Shown here: positions 1 through 10,965 of the stretch, piece by piece
Layout: every line of letters begins with the position of its first letter
Numbering within the stretch: position 1 is the stretch's first letter
Assembly: GCF_051622035.1 (NCBI RefSeq)
Contig: NC_135362.1
Location: 21,289,001-21,353,000 of the forward strand
Source: Arctopsyche grandis
Taxonomy: Eukaryota; Arthropoda; Insecta; Trichoptera; Hydropsychidae
DNA length: 64,000 bases
Direction of reading: 5' to 3'
Position numbers and translations under genes: made by a program
The notes under the pieces: generated by a model
What the model was told of the DNA's origin: nothing
The model's input: only the letters and a program-made list of their open reading frames with translations
Databases searched by the model: none

Positions 1-1
1 C

Positions 2-1114
2 ACACAAAGTACTGCTAGATCTGGAAAAGCAACTACTTCAAGAATACCCAGTTCGTCTACTTCTACGTCCACCACTACTTCCAGACATCAAAAATCTAAT
101 ATAGATAGGCAACAGCAAGCACATTTGCAGCATTTGCTTTTGCCGCATGACACTTATTTATTAGAATCACTTAGTAAAGTGTCTGCTTACGATACTAAAC
201 CTAGTGAAAAACGACCGCGAGACGTGGAAAGAAGAGATACAGTTGAATTGACTAAAGTAGAAAAACGTAAAAGCAGTGAGTCTGCTAAATCTCATTTTAC
301 TCCTGAATTTATGGCTGTACAAGAACAACTTTTAAAATCAGCGAAAGGTGATAAAAAAGAATCTGATATAAGTAAAATGTTATATGAACAAATGGCGTCT
401 GGCGCTTTGTCTGCCAGTTTAGTTAGTACAGGAAATGCCAAACGCAAAGACGACGATCCTAAAGATTCTTTTGAAAAACTGAGTAAAACATCTGCTGAAT
501 TTATAGCTAGGAGCCTAGAAGATCAAAGACTTCCCACTCCATCAGATTCAAAATCTCAGATAGAAGTATCATCTCCAGAGGCCGAAAATCTCACAATGCG
601 TGATGATGAAACTTGTAGTCCAAATAAGATTGAAGCTGAAAGTATGACTCAGCCGGCTGCCCAGACTCCCACTGTCGATAATTCTATTGCTATCAACGAG
701 ATGGATCTCGAGGACTTGATAGCCCCTTCTACTGTTGTACGTAGTAGCGCAACAGTTCCTGAAGATGATAAGCCTGTAGAAACTTGTCTAAAATCGCCTT
801 ACAAATCGGAAAATGAACCCGAGCCAGAGCAATGTCCTTCACCTTTGCAAAACGAAAGTAAAGAAGAACAAAATAAATCTCATACGTCGGAAGATGCGTC
901 TTCAACGGAACCATCGCAAGACAACAGCGACGGTTCCAAGAAAACGGTAGTGCGGAAACCTCGCGGCAAAAGACCCCGTGACGAAATGGAGCAACCTACC
1001 GAAAGGAAACGAGAGTTGCGGTCCAGCGCAGGCAGACAAGCTGCTGCAGCAGCTGCTCGCGCTGCCGCCGCTGCTCGTCAGGAACAAGCTGCGGCTGCCC
1101 AACCGCCTCCATGA
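2..1114 (+). CDS. C-terminal part of an unrecognised, probably nuclear protein (5' end outside window)
   Basis: An open frame runs from the first bases of the window to a TGA at 1112-1114, giving about 370 residues; the gene begins upstream of the window. The protein is hydrophilic and low in complexity: a Ser/Thr-rich start, then a long stretch rich in Lys, Glu, Asp and Ser with many SP and TP sites, then a basic patch (KPRGKRPRDE, and ERKRELRSSAGRQ) that looks like a nuclear localisation signal, and finally an Ala-rich tail with Arg and Gln ending in QPPP. I see no catalytic domain, zinc finger or membrane segment. The composition fits a chromatin or transcription-associated protein, but this is inference and I do not recognise the family. 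A possible AATAAA signal lies at 1519-1524. The frame has no stop over more than 1.1 kb of 33-45% GC DNA, so I am confident that it codes. Confidence 0.8.
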   Translation, partial: TQSTARSGKATTSRIPSSSTSTSTTTSRHQKSNIDRQQQAHLQHLLLPHDTYLLESLSKVSAYDTKPSEKRPRDVERRDTVELTKVEKRKSSESAKSHFTPEFMAVQEQLLKSAKGDKKESDISKMLYEQMASGALSASLVSTGNAKRKDDDPKDSFEKLSKTSAEFIARSLEDQRLPTPSDSKSQIEVSSPEAENLTMRDDETCSPNKIEAESMTQPAAQTPTVDNSIAINEMDLEDLIAPSTVVRSSATVPEDDKPVETCLKSPYKSENEPEPEQCPSPLQNESKEEQNKSHTSEDASSTEPSQDNSDGSKKTVVRKPRGKRPRDEMEQPTERKRELRSSAGRQAAAAAARAAAAARQEQAAAAQPPP

Positions 1115-3845
1115 CCAGTGCGACGCAATAGCTCGCGTCATTGAATTATAAAACAACAGTGATACGCAATATTGTGAACTGTTTAAATATTTATTGAAAC
1201 CCATGTAATATAATTGACTTGAAGAGAAGATAAATATAGTTATATTAACATGCACTTTTTACAGGTGAAATGTGAATGAATATGTTCAAGCGAACTGTAT
1301 CTAGTGGGCTTTTACCTACATTATGACATTAAAGCTATGTAATTTTCCATAAATGCTAGATATATTATCATACATATATATATATATATATACATTATAT
1401 TTCACTTTCTTAATTTCTTATCATATGTTCTGTGATAGCATTGTTTTGTTACGAAGAAATACGGACATTAAAATTGCAGGGAATGTTCGGTGTAAACACT
1501 CAATCTGATGAATCGTGTAATAAAAATATTTTTTCTTTACACTTACTTGTGTACATTTAAATTGTAAAATTTATTCCAATTATTTTTTTAATAGCCCGAC
1601 TATTCCCGAACATCTTTTTTGTAACATATTTATTATATTATTTTTATGCTTGTTTAATGTTTTTAAGGATCTGCATATTAAGATATTTTAAATGTACTAG
1701 TTTATCTAATTAAATTTGACATCGATTTATGCTTTATTCTTTTTAATTTTAAAATTATATTTATATATGTATGTGCCTTTTCTAACACACAAAAAAATGA
1801 ATCGATACCAATCACTTACTTCAAATGTCTAAAATAATTTCATGCGAGACCTGCATCGCCTTGCCTTTCTCCATTTTTGAACTCTTGCAAGCTACAACAC
1901 AAATCCCTACACTGGCTTTTCGAATGCAGCCTCTCACCTCCATGCAAGATTTTTTCATCCACATTATTAAACGCGTGATTGTTTCATCCCAGCAATACAT
2001 TTCTAATGCAAGTAATTTATTCAGAAAATTGGAACATAATATAAAACAGCAATTGTAAATTATAGTATACATTTTTTGTAGAAAAAAAAGGCGTTGGTTT
2101 ATCTTATAATTTATTCCAACATCTAGTTTTTTTTCTTGTCAATTCAACTATCAATTAAATTTTATTATTGGATCAAACGATTTCTTTAACTGAGAAAATA
2201 CTGTTCCTGATCACCAATTACATCTCTGTTTGAGACTGAAATATCTTTTACGCTAATAATTTAGTGTGACCAGTTATTAGTTATTGAAGAATCAAGGACA
2301 AATTTACACAAAGAATGGACCCCATGTCTTCTTAGATATTAGTCTTAATACTGGCGTTATGAATGCGCCAATGGAATATATGATTATGTCCATATAGAAT
2401 GCACCAAAGAATACTTTTCGTACTTCCTGGTTACATGCAGTTGCCAGTCTGTCCTATGCTAATATTCACTCGGATTAGTGTCCAGTTATGTATTTATGCT
2501 GTTCTCACTGAGGAGTCTATTACCAGTAAATTATTACTTTTCCCAGTAAATCAAGAAAACGTTGGTTGCGTTTTATCACATTCCTTTCATTGTCTTCTGG
2601 CAGTACTGGTCCGACCCAGTGCTACTACACAAAATCAGCAGGAAAACACATTTTAAGTAACGAACTGAAAGCAACATTGATTGTTCGTATAAAGAAACAA
2701 CAAACCTATTCTAATGTCTTACAATATCTATAAAACTCCACAGTACCACATATAAGAATATGGTATTTTTAACACAATAATGTAAATAACAAGAAGTTAA
2801 TGAAGATGTAGTAAATATATCGGTTTCAAACTCCAATGATGATATTGCAGTAGTTTTATCTACGACTGAACGTACGCTGAGAGTAAAAAAAAAGGCTTTA
2901 GTTGGGTATTAGAAATAAAACTGAAGTCAGAAGGAACCTACCCAGAAGAAATTAAATAGACTTTTCCGAGAAGAAATATGTAAAATTAACTTTTGATTAT
3001 CTGATAATAGCCAGACCTTTTTTTACAAGCCTCATATCAAGTGTTTTTCGTTTGACAAAATTTAGCACTACTACTGTACCGTAGTCTGAATACGTTTTGT
3101 GTGCAATATATCTTATGTACATAATTAACGGTTTTTATTAGTGTTTGTTTAAGTTCATTTTGTACGAAAATAGTTAATTTTTGATTGATATTATGAAGGA
3201 AAATATCGCCAATTCTCACGTTACGAAAGCATTTTCTTAATGTATAAAAATCATGTATATGATGGTACTATTTTAGCAATGAATAACCAATTATTCAGGA
3301 GTCTTACTATGTATGTAGTGTGAATTATGACAAGAATTACATTCATGCGATGTAATTCATATCACATGAAGTGTATGTATATACTTGCCTGTGAAATGCT
3401 TGAGCAGGAACTGGCTAACCTATATAAGTATCTAACCGTACATTCAGAACTTGAATGCCGATCTCAATTCAAAACTATCGGATTACTCCTTAGAATATAT
3501 TGAAATTTAAAGTTTTCCAAAAATGTATGAATCTTGTTATAACAGAACCCAAACTTATAACCAATTTACTTTAAATTACATTATTTGACTATCAAAATAT
3601 TGTTTTAAAAACTTTCTCAATAAAACCATCTTTATATTTTATATTATCAGCCATCAAATAGTAAAAAAAAAATACTACAGCAAGTTTGCGTTTAGGGTTC
3701 CAACAAAAATTGAGTATTTCTAGCCGAATACTTCATATAATACAATTATAAATATCAAGCATATCTAAGGAAAAGAATAAATTAAATATCAGTTACTTTT
3801 AACTCATACAGTATATTATAAAAATAAATAAAACAAAGTTGATTG
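1115..3845. other. 3' UTR and intergenic DNA, no gene seen
   Basis: The first few hundred bases are probably the 3' UTR of the upstream gene, with an AATAAA at 1519-1524. The rest is AT-rich, with short AT microsatellite runs (for example around 1372-1395). Short open frames here have no codon bias, no splice context and no recognisable protein, so I call none of them. Confidence 0.5.
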
Positions 3846-3873
3846 TTTATTATAGTTTAATTAAAAACATATC

Positions 3874-4666
3874 CTAGGCTTTGATAGCATAAGTGCGGGG
3901 TAAATTCTTGTAATTCCTGCGGATCTCTTTACGTGTTTTGATTTGGGCCTCGCGCTTGGAAAGAGCTCTTCTGATCGCTCTGGTCTTCTTGGGCCTCAAG
4001 TCCAAAGGCTTGTACTTTTTGTTCTTGTAAAAACTCCTCAGGTTAGCCTTTTGCTTTTGGTGCATAACAATGAACACGCGAGCAATAGCTTTCCTCACCA
4101 CACGACTAAAAAACAAAGAAAACGAAAAAAATGCTAAAAATATACAAACAATGATAAAGTAACCTAGCAATGTCTCCTCGGAGTACATTTTTGAGGTTAA
4201 ACAGTCCAGAATTGAAAATGACTACTCGCAACTGACAGACACCGGTACAATTTCAATTCCACACTGATGAATGTCGTACACAGTTCATAACAGTCACATC
4301 AACAATAATTAGATTAGAACAACGTGTTAATTTGAAAAGTGGTGTGCTGTCAAAAGACCGCACTGGAACGTCAACGTCGAGCTCACGGCTTTGACAGATA
4401 AGAGGGGAGGGGAGGGGAAGCGGCTCACATTTTGGAAAGCTTGGAGGCGGCGCCGCCGGTCACTTTGGAGACCCTCAGGTTGGTGAGCTCCGTCTTCAGC
4501 TCATCCAACTGCTTGGTGAGCTCTCCTTTGCTCTTCACTCGCAACTCGGAGCACTTGACTTTGCCCTGAAACAGAAGCAGACGGTGAGGGGCGAATGGGG
4601 GCGAATGGGGGCGGGGGGGGCGCGGGGGCGCCCGATGGGGGCGGATTCACGCGGGAGGCTCACCAT
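3874..4666 (-). CDS. RpL35: Ribosomal protein L35 (uL29), complete, three coding exons
   Basis: Cytosolic large-subunit protein uL29, which sits at the peptide exit tunnel. Coding exons on the minus strand are 4666-4664, 4565-4429 and 4105-3874, giving 123 residues, the usual animal length. The first coding exon is only the ATG, followed at once by a GTGAGC donor; exon 2 opens GKVKCSELR and contains the coiled N-terminal hairpin ending GGAASKLSK; exon 3 opens [11 protein letters not shown] and holds the family signature [14 protein letters not shown], ending YAIKA with TAG at 3876-3874. Placing the start codon at the last base of an exon is common in ribosomal protein genes. A pyrimidine run upstream of the ATG (plus-strand 4689-4702 read in reverse) may be the TOP start site. 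A TTTATT at 3846-3851 is AATAAA on this strand, about 22 nt past the stop. The first intron is unusually G-rich on the plus strand. Confidence 0.96.
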
Positions 4667-5195
4667 CTCGAAGCACTTCGCTCGCGGCCGCACACAGAAG
4701 GATGGTCGGTGCAGCCAACGCAATCGTCAACGAATCGCAGGCTCGCCACCCACCGCTAACCAACTGCAAAATGCATTCCATTATATTCAATTTGCAAGCA
4801 ACAACAATATTTTTAATAATTTAGCAATGTGGATTAATCAAGTTAGTGTTAATATATGGATTCAAATAATACATTAATCGCCAATTAACAGCAAATTATC
4901 TAGTGACATTCAGCTTTTTCCAGGCGGGGGACGACAAAAGTTGGCCAATTTGTTATTGTTTTTTAAAAAACTTTTTTTTAAACCTACAGGCTTAGAAGCA
5001 ATTCTGAAATTGATATAGTTTCTGCTGGTATAAAGTTTTATTAAAGAATAATCGATTTGATTCACAGTAGTACATCAAACGATATGCATGTTTCTTACCT
5101 CGTCTAAACTAAGGAGGGAGCAAATGTCCCCTCCTGTCACTTCCAAATTATGTCCTTTTTTTTTGATGCGCTGGAGGTGGATTATCTTCAGAAGA
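4667..5195. other. RpL35 5' flank and short intergenic region
   Basis: Contains the presumed RpL35 promoter and 5' UTR (GC-rich up to about 4700), then AT-rich DNA. No other gene or repeat is recognisable before the target duplication of the hAT element at 5196. Confidence 0.4.
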
Positions 5196-5203
5196 CACCC
5201 TAC

Positions 5204-5430
5204 CAGTGGCGGCTCGTCCGTATGGGCTGCGGGTCGGCAGTCCACCCAGTACAGTACAAATTCATGCTATTTTTTTCGTCCACATGGGCTGCGGGCTGCA
5301 GACCTCCCAGTATAGTACATATGCATGCTATTTTTGTTTTCATTCGACCACTGGTTTGGTTAATGAGCTACTACAGCCTGATTAATCTCTGCAGCCCCCC
5401 CCCACTATAAATTCTCACGAGCCGCTACTG
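5204..5430. mobile_element. hAT-type MITE with perfect 8-bp target duplication
   Basis: A 227-bp element with terminal inverted repeats CAGTGGCGGCTCGT and ACGAGCCGCTACTG. It is flanked on both sides by CACCCTAC (5196-5203 and 5431-5438), the 8-bp duplication typical of hAT transposons. There is no coding capacity. A second copy with its own perfect 8-bp duplication lies at 48258-48472; both share internal GGGCTGCAG and ATGCATGCTA-like blocks. Confidence 0.88.
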
Positions 5431-5438
5431 CACCCTAC

Positions 5439-5690
5439 AGTCCGAACTGTAGGGTAGTACCGGATTTTTAACGGCTAAACTCAACCCCCTATGTTCACTC
5501 TTTGGGATTTCTATGTATTTCATCAAAGAGTAGGATCCTTTTATTCGTCTTCGTTCATTGTACGAAATGACGTCCCTGAAATTATCGCAGTGGCCCGAAA
5601 ATAAGGCGATGTTCCTCCCCTCCCATCGATTTTTTAATCTGCTTCTTCGAAATAATAAGGCGTCCAATTGTAATGGAATATGCAATGATT
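5439..5690 (-). other. Unidentified open stretch beside the LTR array
   Basis: Read on the minus strand this about 250-bp stretch is open and has protein-like composition (for example RNRWEGRNIALF-like and YNERRRIKGSYS blocks), and its GC content is nearer 45% than the local average. It stops where the hAT MITE begins and is cut at the other end by the LTR element. It could be a remnant of an older transposon or a chance frame; I do not recognise a family. Confidence 0.2.
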
Positions 5691-6053
5691 CACTTGTAGG
5701 AATCTCGTCGTCGTCATCGTCATCGAAACATTCGAGAATATTCCGCAACAACAAACTACATTCCCGAAACCCAGACGACATGCACCTGCAGTCGTTATAT
5801 TAAACTCAGGCGGAACGCCCCTACCAGTCGAGTGGAACCAAAACGGTCGAAACACGCCGCCACCATTAAAATACATCGAGCGGAAAGGCGCCAAGCATTC
5901 CAGAAAATTCGACGCCTCGACGAAAACAAAATTCCTCTCGTACGCGTCAATAACCACTTCCATCAAGCATTCCAGAAAATTCGACGCCTCGACGAAAACA
6001 AAATTCCTTTCGTACGCGTCAATAACCACTTCCACCAAGCATTCCAGAAACCA

Positions 6054-6060
6054 TATAAAA
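6054..6060 (+). promoter_or_regulatory. TATA-like box of the LTR
   Basis: TATAAAA followed by GGAGG, about 300 bp before the AATAAA at 6355-6360. The order TATA box then polyadenylation signal is what an LTR U3-R layout requires. The same sites recur in the other two LTRs at +2189 and +4378. Confidence 0.6.
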
Positions 6061-6354
6061 GGAGGTACAACGCAAACAACGACAGTCGACCCACAACAGC
6101 AAGCGTCGACACACAGCACCAGACCAGTCGACCCACAGCAGCAAGCGTCGACATACAGCTCCTGACCAGCCACCACTTCACTACACGGACTTGGAAGATC
6201 AACCAGCCGACCGAGCCAGCAACACACTGCCGTATTCAGAGACCTTCTGAACATAGCTGAATGCCGAGCCAGCGACACTCTACCATATCCAGAGACCGCT
6301 GAACGACATACTTTTGCCCACAAATACCATACCTTTGTACAACCATAGGCAAAC

Positions 6355-6360
6355 AATAAA
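6355..6360 (+). terminator. Polyadenylation signal AATAAA of the LTR
   Basis: AATAAA lies downstream of the TATA-like box and upstream of the CCTACA ends, so it would define the R/U5 side of the LTR. It is repeated in LTR copies 2 and 3. Confidence 0.55.
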
Positions 6361-6612
6361 ACTTTATAAAACTAGCACAACAGTGTTTCGTTAGGCCGGG
6401 ATACGGTCAACACACATGTAACCCGCCTACATTGGTACTAATCCGACGTGATCTACGCAACCTTCTGATCATCCAACAGCGCTGTCAACACATCGCTACC
6501 CCGCCCACATTGGTGACCCCATCTTTGAACCACACAACAGTGTTTCGTTAGGCCGGGATACGGTCAACACATCGTACCCCGCCTACATTGGTGACCCCAT
6601 CTTTGAACTACG

Positions 6613-6826
6613 CAGCCTTCATAGCAGTCAACAGCGCAGTCAACACGGCAGCCCACAGTGCAGCCTCCACAACAACCAACAGCCGCCACGACAGCAGCCC
6701 ACAGCGCAGCCTACATCGCAGCCTTCATAGCAGTCAACAGCGCAGTCAACACGGCAGCCCACAGTGCAGCCTCCACAACAACCAACAGCCGCCACGACAG
6801 CAGCCCACAGCGCAGCCTACATAGCA
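6613..6826 (+). repeat. 106-bp tandem duplication inside the internal segment
   Basis: CAGCCTTCATAGCAGTCAAC recurs with an exact 106-bp spacing (6613 and 6719), with CAGCC/CAACA-rich filler. It is copied again at 8802-9015 in the second internal segment. Confidence 0.8.
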
Positions 6827-7235
6827 GCCTACAACGCAGTCTACAACGCAACCCTCAACGCAGACTTCAAACGCAGTCCGCTACATGTCCCCACAACTAG
6901 TGACCATGTCAAACAACTCCGCAGCTTTCGCCACAACAAGACGCAACCCGGAGACAACAACCAAATGGATCCACTACTGTTGATCCGCCAGCACCGCTCA
7001 TCACACCTTCGATGATTCATCACCTCGATGAGCCCATGCAGGACGCCGCAGCCTGCACAACAGCACCGTCCAGACCGACACAAACCTTCACTACCATTGT
7101 AACGACCGAAACAGTAACATGGTGTGAAAGTACATATGGACCAGCTACCAACACAACCCGCTGTTGAGTCAACCCACTCCAGCACAACCGGCGAAACAAA
7201 TCGCCACTGAGCCAACTAGCTCCAACACAACACAG

Positions 7236-7610
7236 CCGCTGTCGAGACAACTAACTCCAGCACAACCAACGAAGACCAGCACTCAACGCACTTCGTCAAC
7301 CAACGTTCTTCACGCAAGATCCGCTGTCGAGACAACTAACTCCAGCACAACCAACGAAGACCAGCAGTCAACGCACTTCGTCAACCAACGTTCTTCACGC
7401 AAGATCCGCTGTCGAGACAACTAACTCCAGCACAACTAACGAAGACCAGCACTCAACGCACTTCGTCAAACAACGTTCTTCACGCAAGACCCGCTGCCGA
7501 GACAACTAACTCCAGCACAACCAACGAAGACCAGCACTCAACGCACTTCGTCAACCAACGTTCTTCACGCAAGACCCGCTGCCGAGACAACTAACTCCAG
7601 CACAACCAAC
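7236..7610 (+). repeat. 85-bp minisatellite inside the internal segment
   Basis: Units begin GTCGAGACAACTAACTCCAG (GCCGAGAC in the last two) at 7241, 7326, 7411, 7496 and 7581, an exact 85-bp period with few substitutions. It is copied at 9425-9799 in the second internal segment. Confidence 0.85.
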
Positions 7611-7883
7611 AAAACAGTCACGCGAATGACTCCACGCAGAACACAGCAGCCTGCACAACAGCACCATCCAAGCCATTACAAACCTTCACTGCCAACGCAG
7701 CTCGCCCAAAATAAGCAACCTGGTAGAGAACAAGACTTGGACCGGCATGCAACACAAGACCCGCTGTCGAGACAACTTTCTCCAGCACAACCGGACAAAC
7801 AACGACGCCATCGAGTCAATAGACTCCAACACATCAAGATTCCCACAAAATCACACACATCGCTAACACTCACCGGAGAGCCA

Positions 7884-8776
7884 TGTAGGAATCTCGTCGT
7901 CGTCATCGTCATCGAAACATTCGAGAATATTCCGCAACAACAAACTACATTCCCGAAACCCAGACGACATGCACCTGCAGTCGTTATATTAAACTCAGGC
8001 GGAACGCCCCTACCAGTCGAGTGGAACCAAAACGGTCGAAACACGCCGCCACCATTAAAATACATCGAGCGGAAAGGCGCCAAGCATTCCAGAAAATTCG
8101 ACGCCTCGACGAAAACAAAATTCCTCTCGTACGCGTCAATAACCACTTCCATCAAGCATTCCAGAAAATTCGACGCCTCGACGAAAACAAAATTCCTTTC
8201 GTACGCGTCAATAACCACTTCCACCAAGCATTCCAGAAACCATATAAAAGGAGGTACAACGCAAACAACGACAGTCGACCCACAACAGCAAGCGTCGACA
8301 CACAGCACCAGACCAGTCGACCCACAGCAGCAAGCGTCGACATACAGCTCCTGACCAGCCACCACTTCACTACACGGACTTGGAAGATCAACCAGCCGAC
8401 CGAGCCAGCAACACACTGCCGTATTCAGAGACCTTCTGAACATAGCTGAATGCCGAGCCAGCGACACTCTACCATATCCAGAGACCGCTGAACGACATAC
8501 TTTTGCCCACAAATACCATACCTTTGTACAACCATAGGCAAACAATAAAACTTTATAAAACTAGCACAACAGTGTTTCGTTAGGCCGGGATACGGTCAAC
8601 ACACATGTAACCCGCCTACATTGGTACTAATCCGACGTGATCTACGCAACCTTCTGATCATCCAACAGCGCTGTCAACACATCGCTACCCCGCCCACATT
8701 GGTGACCCCATCTTTGAACCACACAACAGTGTTTCGTTAGGCCGGGATACGGTCAACACATCGTACCCCGCCTACA
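7884..8776 (+). repeat. LTR copy 2 (shared, middle)
   Basis: Same 893-bp LTR as copy 1, starting TGTAGG after GAGAGCCA and ending CCTACA before TTGGTGACCCC. It serves as the right LTR of the first unit and the left LTR of the second. Confidence 0.85.
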
Positions 8777-10072
8777 TTGGTGACCCCATCTTTGAACTAC
8801 GCAGCCTTCATAGCAGTCAACAGCGCAGTCAACACGGCAGCCCACAGTGCAGCCTCCACAACAACCAACAGCCGCCACGACAGCAGCCCACAGCGCAGCC
8901 TACATCGCAGCCTTCATAGCAGTCAACAGCGCAGTCAACACGGCAGCCCACAGTGCAGCCTCCACAACAACCAACAGCCGCCACGACAGCAGCCCACAGC
9001 GCAGCCTACATAGCAGCCTACAACGCAGTCTACAACGCAACCCTCAACGCAGACTTCAAACGCAGTCCGCTACATGTCCCCACAACTAGTGACCATGTCA
9101 AACAACTCCGCAGCTTTCGCCACAACAAGACGCAACCCGGAGACAACAACCAAATGGATCCACTACTGTTGATCCGCCAGCACCGCTCATCACACCTTCG
9201 ATGATTCATCACCTCGATGAGCCCATGCAGGACGCCGCAGCCTGCACAACAGCACCGTCCAGACCGACACAAACCTTCACTACCATTGTAACGACCGAAA
9301 CAGTAACATGGTGTGAAAGTACATATGGACCAGCTACCAACACAACCCGCTGTTGAGTCAACCCACTCCAGCACAACCGGCGAAACAAATCGCCACTGAG
9401 CCAACTAGCTCCAACACAACACAGCCGCTGTCGAGACAACTAACTCCAGCACAACCAACGAAGACCAGCACTCAACGCACTTCGTCAACCAACGTTCTTC
9501 ACGCAAGATCCGCTGTCGAGACAACTAACTCCAGCACAACCAACGAAGACCAGCAGTCAACGCACTTCGTCAACCAACGTTCTTCACGCAAGATCCGCTG
9601 TCGAGACAACTAACTCCAGCACAACTAACGAAGACCAGCACTCAACGCACTTCGTCAAACAACGTTCTTCACGCAAGACCCGCTGCCGAGACAACTAACT
9701 CCAGCACAACCAACGAAGACCAGCACTCAACGCACTTCGTCAACCAACGTTCTTCACGCAAGACCCGCTGCCGAGACAACTAACTCCAGCACAACCAACA
9801 AAACAGTCACGCGAATGACTCCACGCAGAACACAGCAGCCTGCACAACAGCACCATCCAAGCCATTACAAACCTTCACTGCCAACGCAGCTCGCCCAAAA
9901 TAAGCAACCTGGTAGAGAACAAGACTTGGACCGGCATGCAACACAAGACCCGCTGTCGAGACAACTTTCTCCAGCACAACCGGACAAACAACGACGCCAT
10001 CGAGTCAATAGACTCCAACACATCAAGATTCCCACAAAATCACACACATCGCTAACACTCACCGGAGAGCCA
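8777..10072 (+). other. Internal segment 2 of the LTR element
   Basis: Repeats the 1296-bp internal segment, including the 106-bp and 85-bp tandem repeats at +2189. I saw no differences from segment 1 in the stretches compared. Confidence 0.8.
9425..9799 (+). repeat. 85-bp minisatellite, second internal segment
   Basis: Same array as 7236-7610, offset by exactly 2189 bp. Confidence 0.8.
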
Positions 10073-10965
10073 TGTAGGAATCTCGTCGTCGTCATCGTCA
10101 TCGAAACATTCGAGAATATTCCGCAACAACAAACTACATTCCCGAAACCCAGACGACATGCACCTGCAGTCGTTATATTAAACTCAGGCGGAACGCCCCT
10201 ACCAGTCGAGTGGAACCAAAACGGTCGAAACACGCCGCCACCATTAAAATACATCGAGCGGAAAGGCGCCAAGCATTCCAGAAAATTCGACGCCTCGACG
10301 AAAACAAAATTCCTCTCGTACGCGTCAATAACCACTTCCATCAAGCATTCCAGAAAATTCGACGCCTCGACGAAAACAAAATTCCTTTCGTACGCGTCAA
10401 TAACCACTTCCACCAAGCATTCCAGAAACCATATAAAAGGAGGTACAACGCAAACAACGACAGTCGACCCACAACAGCAAGCGTCGACACACAGCACCAG
10501 ACCAGTCGACCCACAGCAGCAAGCGTCGACATACAGCTCCTGACCAGCCACCACTTCACTACACGGACTTGGAAGATCAACCAGCCGACCGAGCCAGCAA
10601 CACACTGCCGTATTCAGAGACCTTCTGAACATAGCTGAATGCCGAGCCAGCGACACTCTACCATATCCAGAGACCGCTGAACGACATACTTTTGCCCACA
10701 AATACCATACCTTTGTACAACCATAGGCAAACAATAAAACTTTATAAAACTAGCACAACAGTGTTTCGTTAGGCCGGGATACGGTCAACACACATGTAAC
10801 CCGCCTACATTGGTACTAATCCGACGTGATCTACGCAACCTTCTGATCATCCAACAGCGCTGTCAACACATCGCTACCCCGCCCACATTGGTGACCCCAT
10901 CTTTGAACCACACAACAGTGTTTCGTTAGGCCGGGATACGGTCAACACATCGTACCCCGCCTACA
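10073..10965 (+). repeat. LTR copy 3 (right end)
   Basis: Last LTR, ending CCTACA at 10965 and followed by CACT, the target duplication shared with 5691-5694. This end fixes the true LTR border, because the earlier CCTACA and CCCACA copies inside the LTR are not at the insertion edge. Confidence 0.85.

Larger units (their letters stand above)
5695..6587 (+). repeat. LTR copy 1 (893 bp)
   Basis: Begins TGTAGG and ends CCTACA. It contains a TATA-like box, a polyadenylation signal and, inside it, a 72-bp tandem repeat (starts at 5892, 5964 and 6036, the last partial). Its right end carries two earlier copies of the LTR-end/primer-site junction (near 6431 and 6510). Copies 2 and 3 are at 7884-8776 and 10073-10965. 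Confidence 0.85.
6588..7883 (+). other. Internal segment 1 of the LTR element (1296 bp, non-coding)
   Basis: Starts with the primer-binding position TTGGTGACCCC. It is rich in C and A and built largely of short tandem repeats: a 106-bp unit twice (from 6613 and 6719) and an 85-bp unit about five times (starts 7241, 7326, 7411, 7496, 7581). Neither period is a multiple of three, and no retroelement protein is recognisable. Segment 2 (8777-10072) is the same. Confidence 0.8.
5695..10965 (+). mobile_element. Non-autonomous LTR retroelement in LTR-internal-LTR-internal-LTR form
   Basis: This 5271-bp array is built of three 893-bp LTRs and two 1296-bp internal segments (period 2189 bp). The LTRs start TGTAGG and end CCTACA, a TG...CA pair with inverted ends. 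The whole array is flanked by a single 4-bp target duplication, CACT (5691-5694 and 10966-10969), so it behaves as one insertion. The sequence after each LTR, TTGGTGACCCCATC, is the primer-binding position typical of insect Gypsy-like elements; a short purine run (GGAGAG) precedes the next LTR. No gag, protease, polymerase or integrase region is seen, so it would depend on a partner element. The copies look identical where I compared them, so the insertion is young, or the duplication is very recent. Confidence 0.85.

Noticed and set aside
7626-8354. Long open frames on both strands of the LTR array
   Set aside because: They cross the internal/LTR border, repeat with the array period, are low in complexity and match no retroelement protein; they follow from a C/A-rich composition with few stops.
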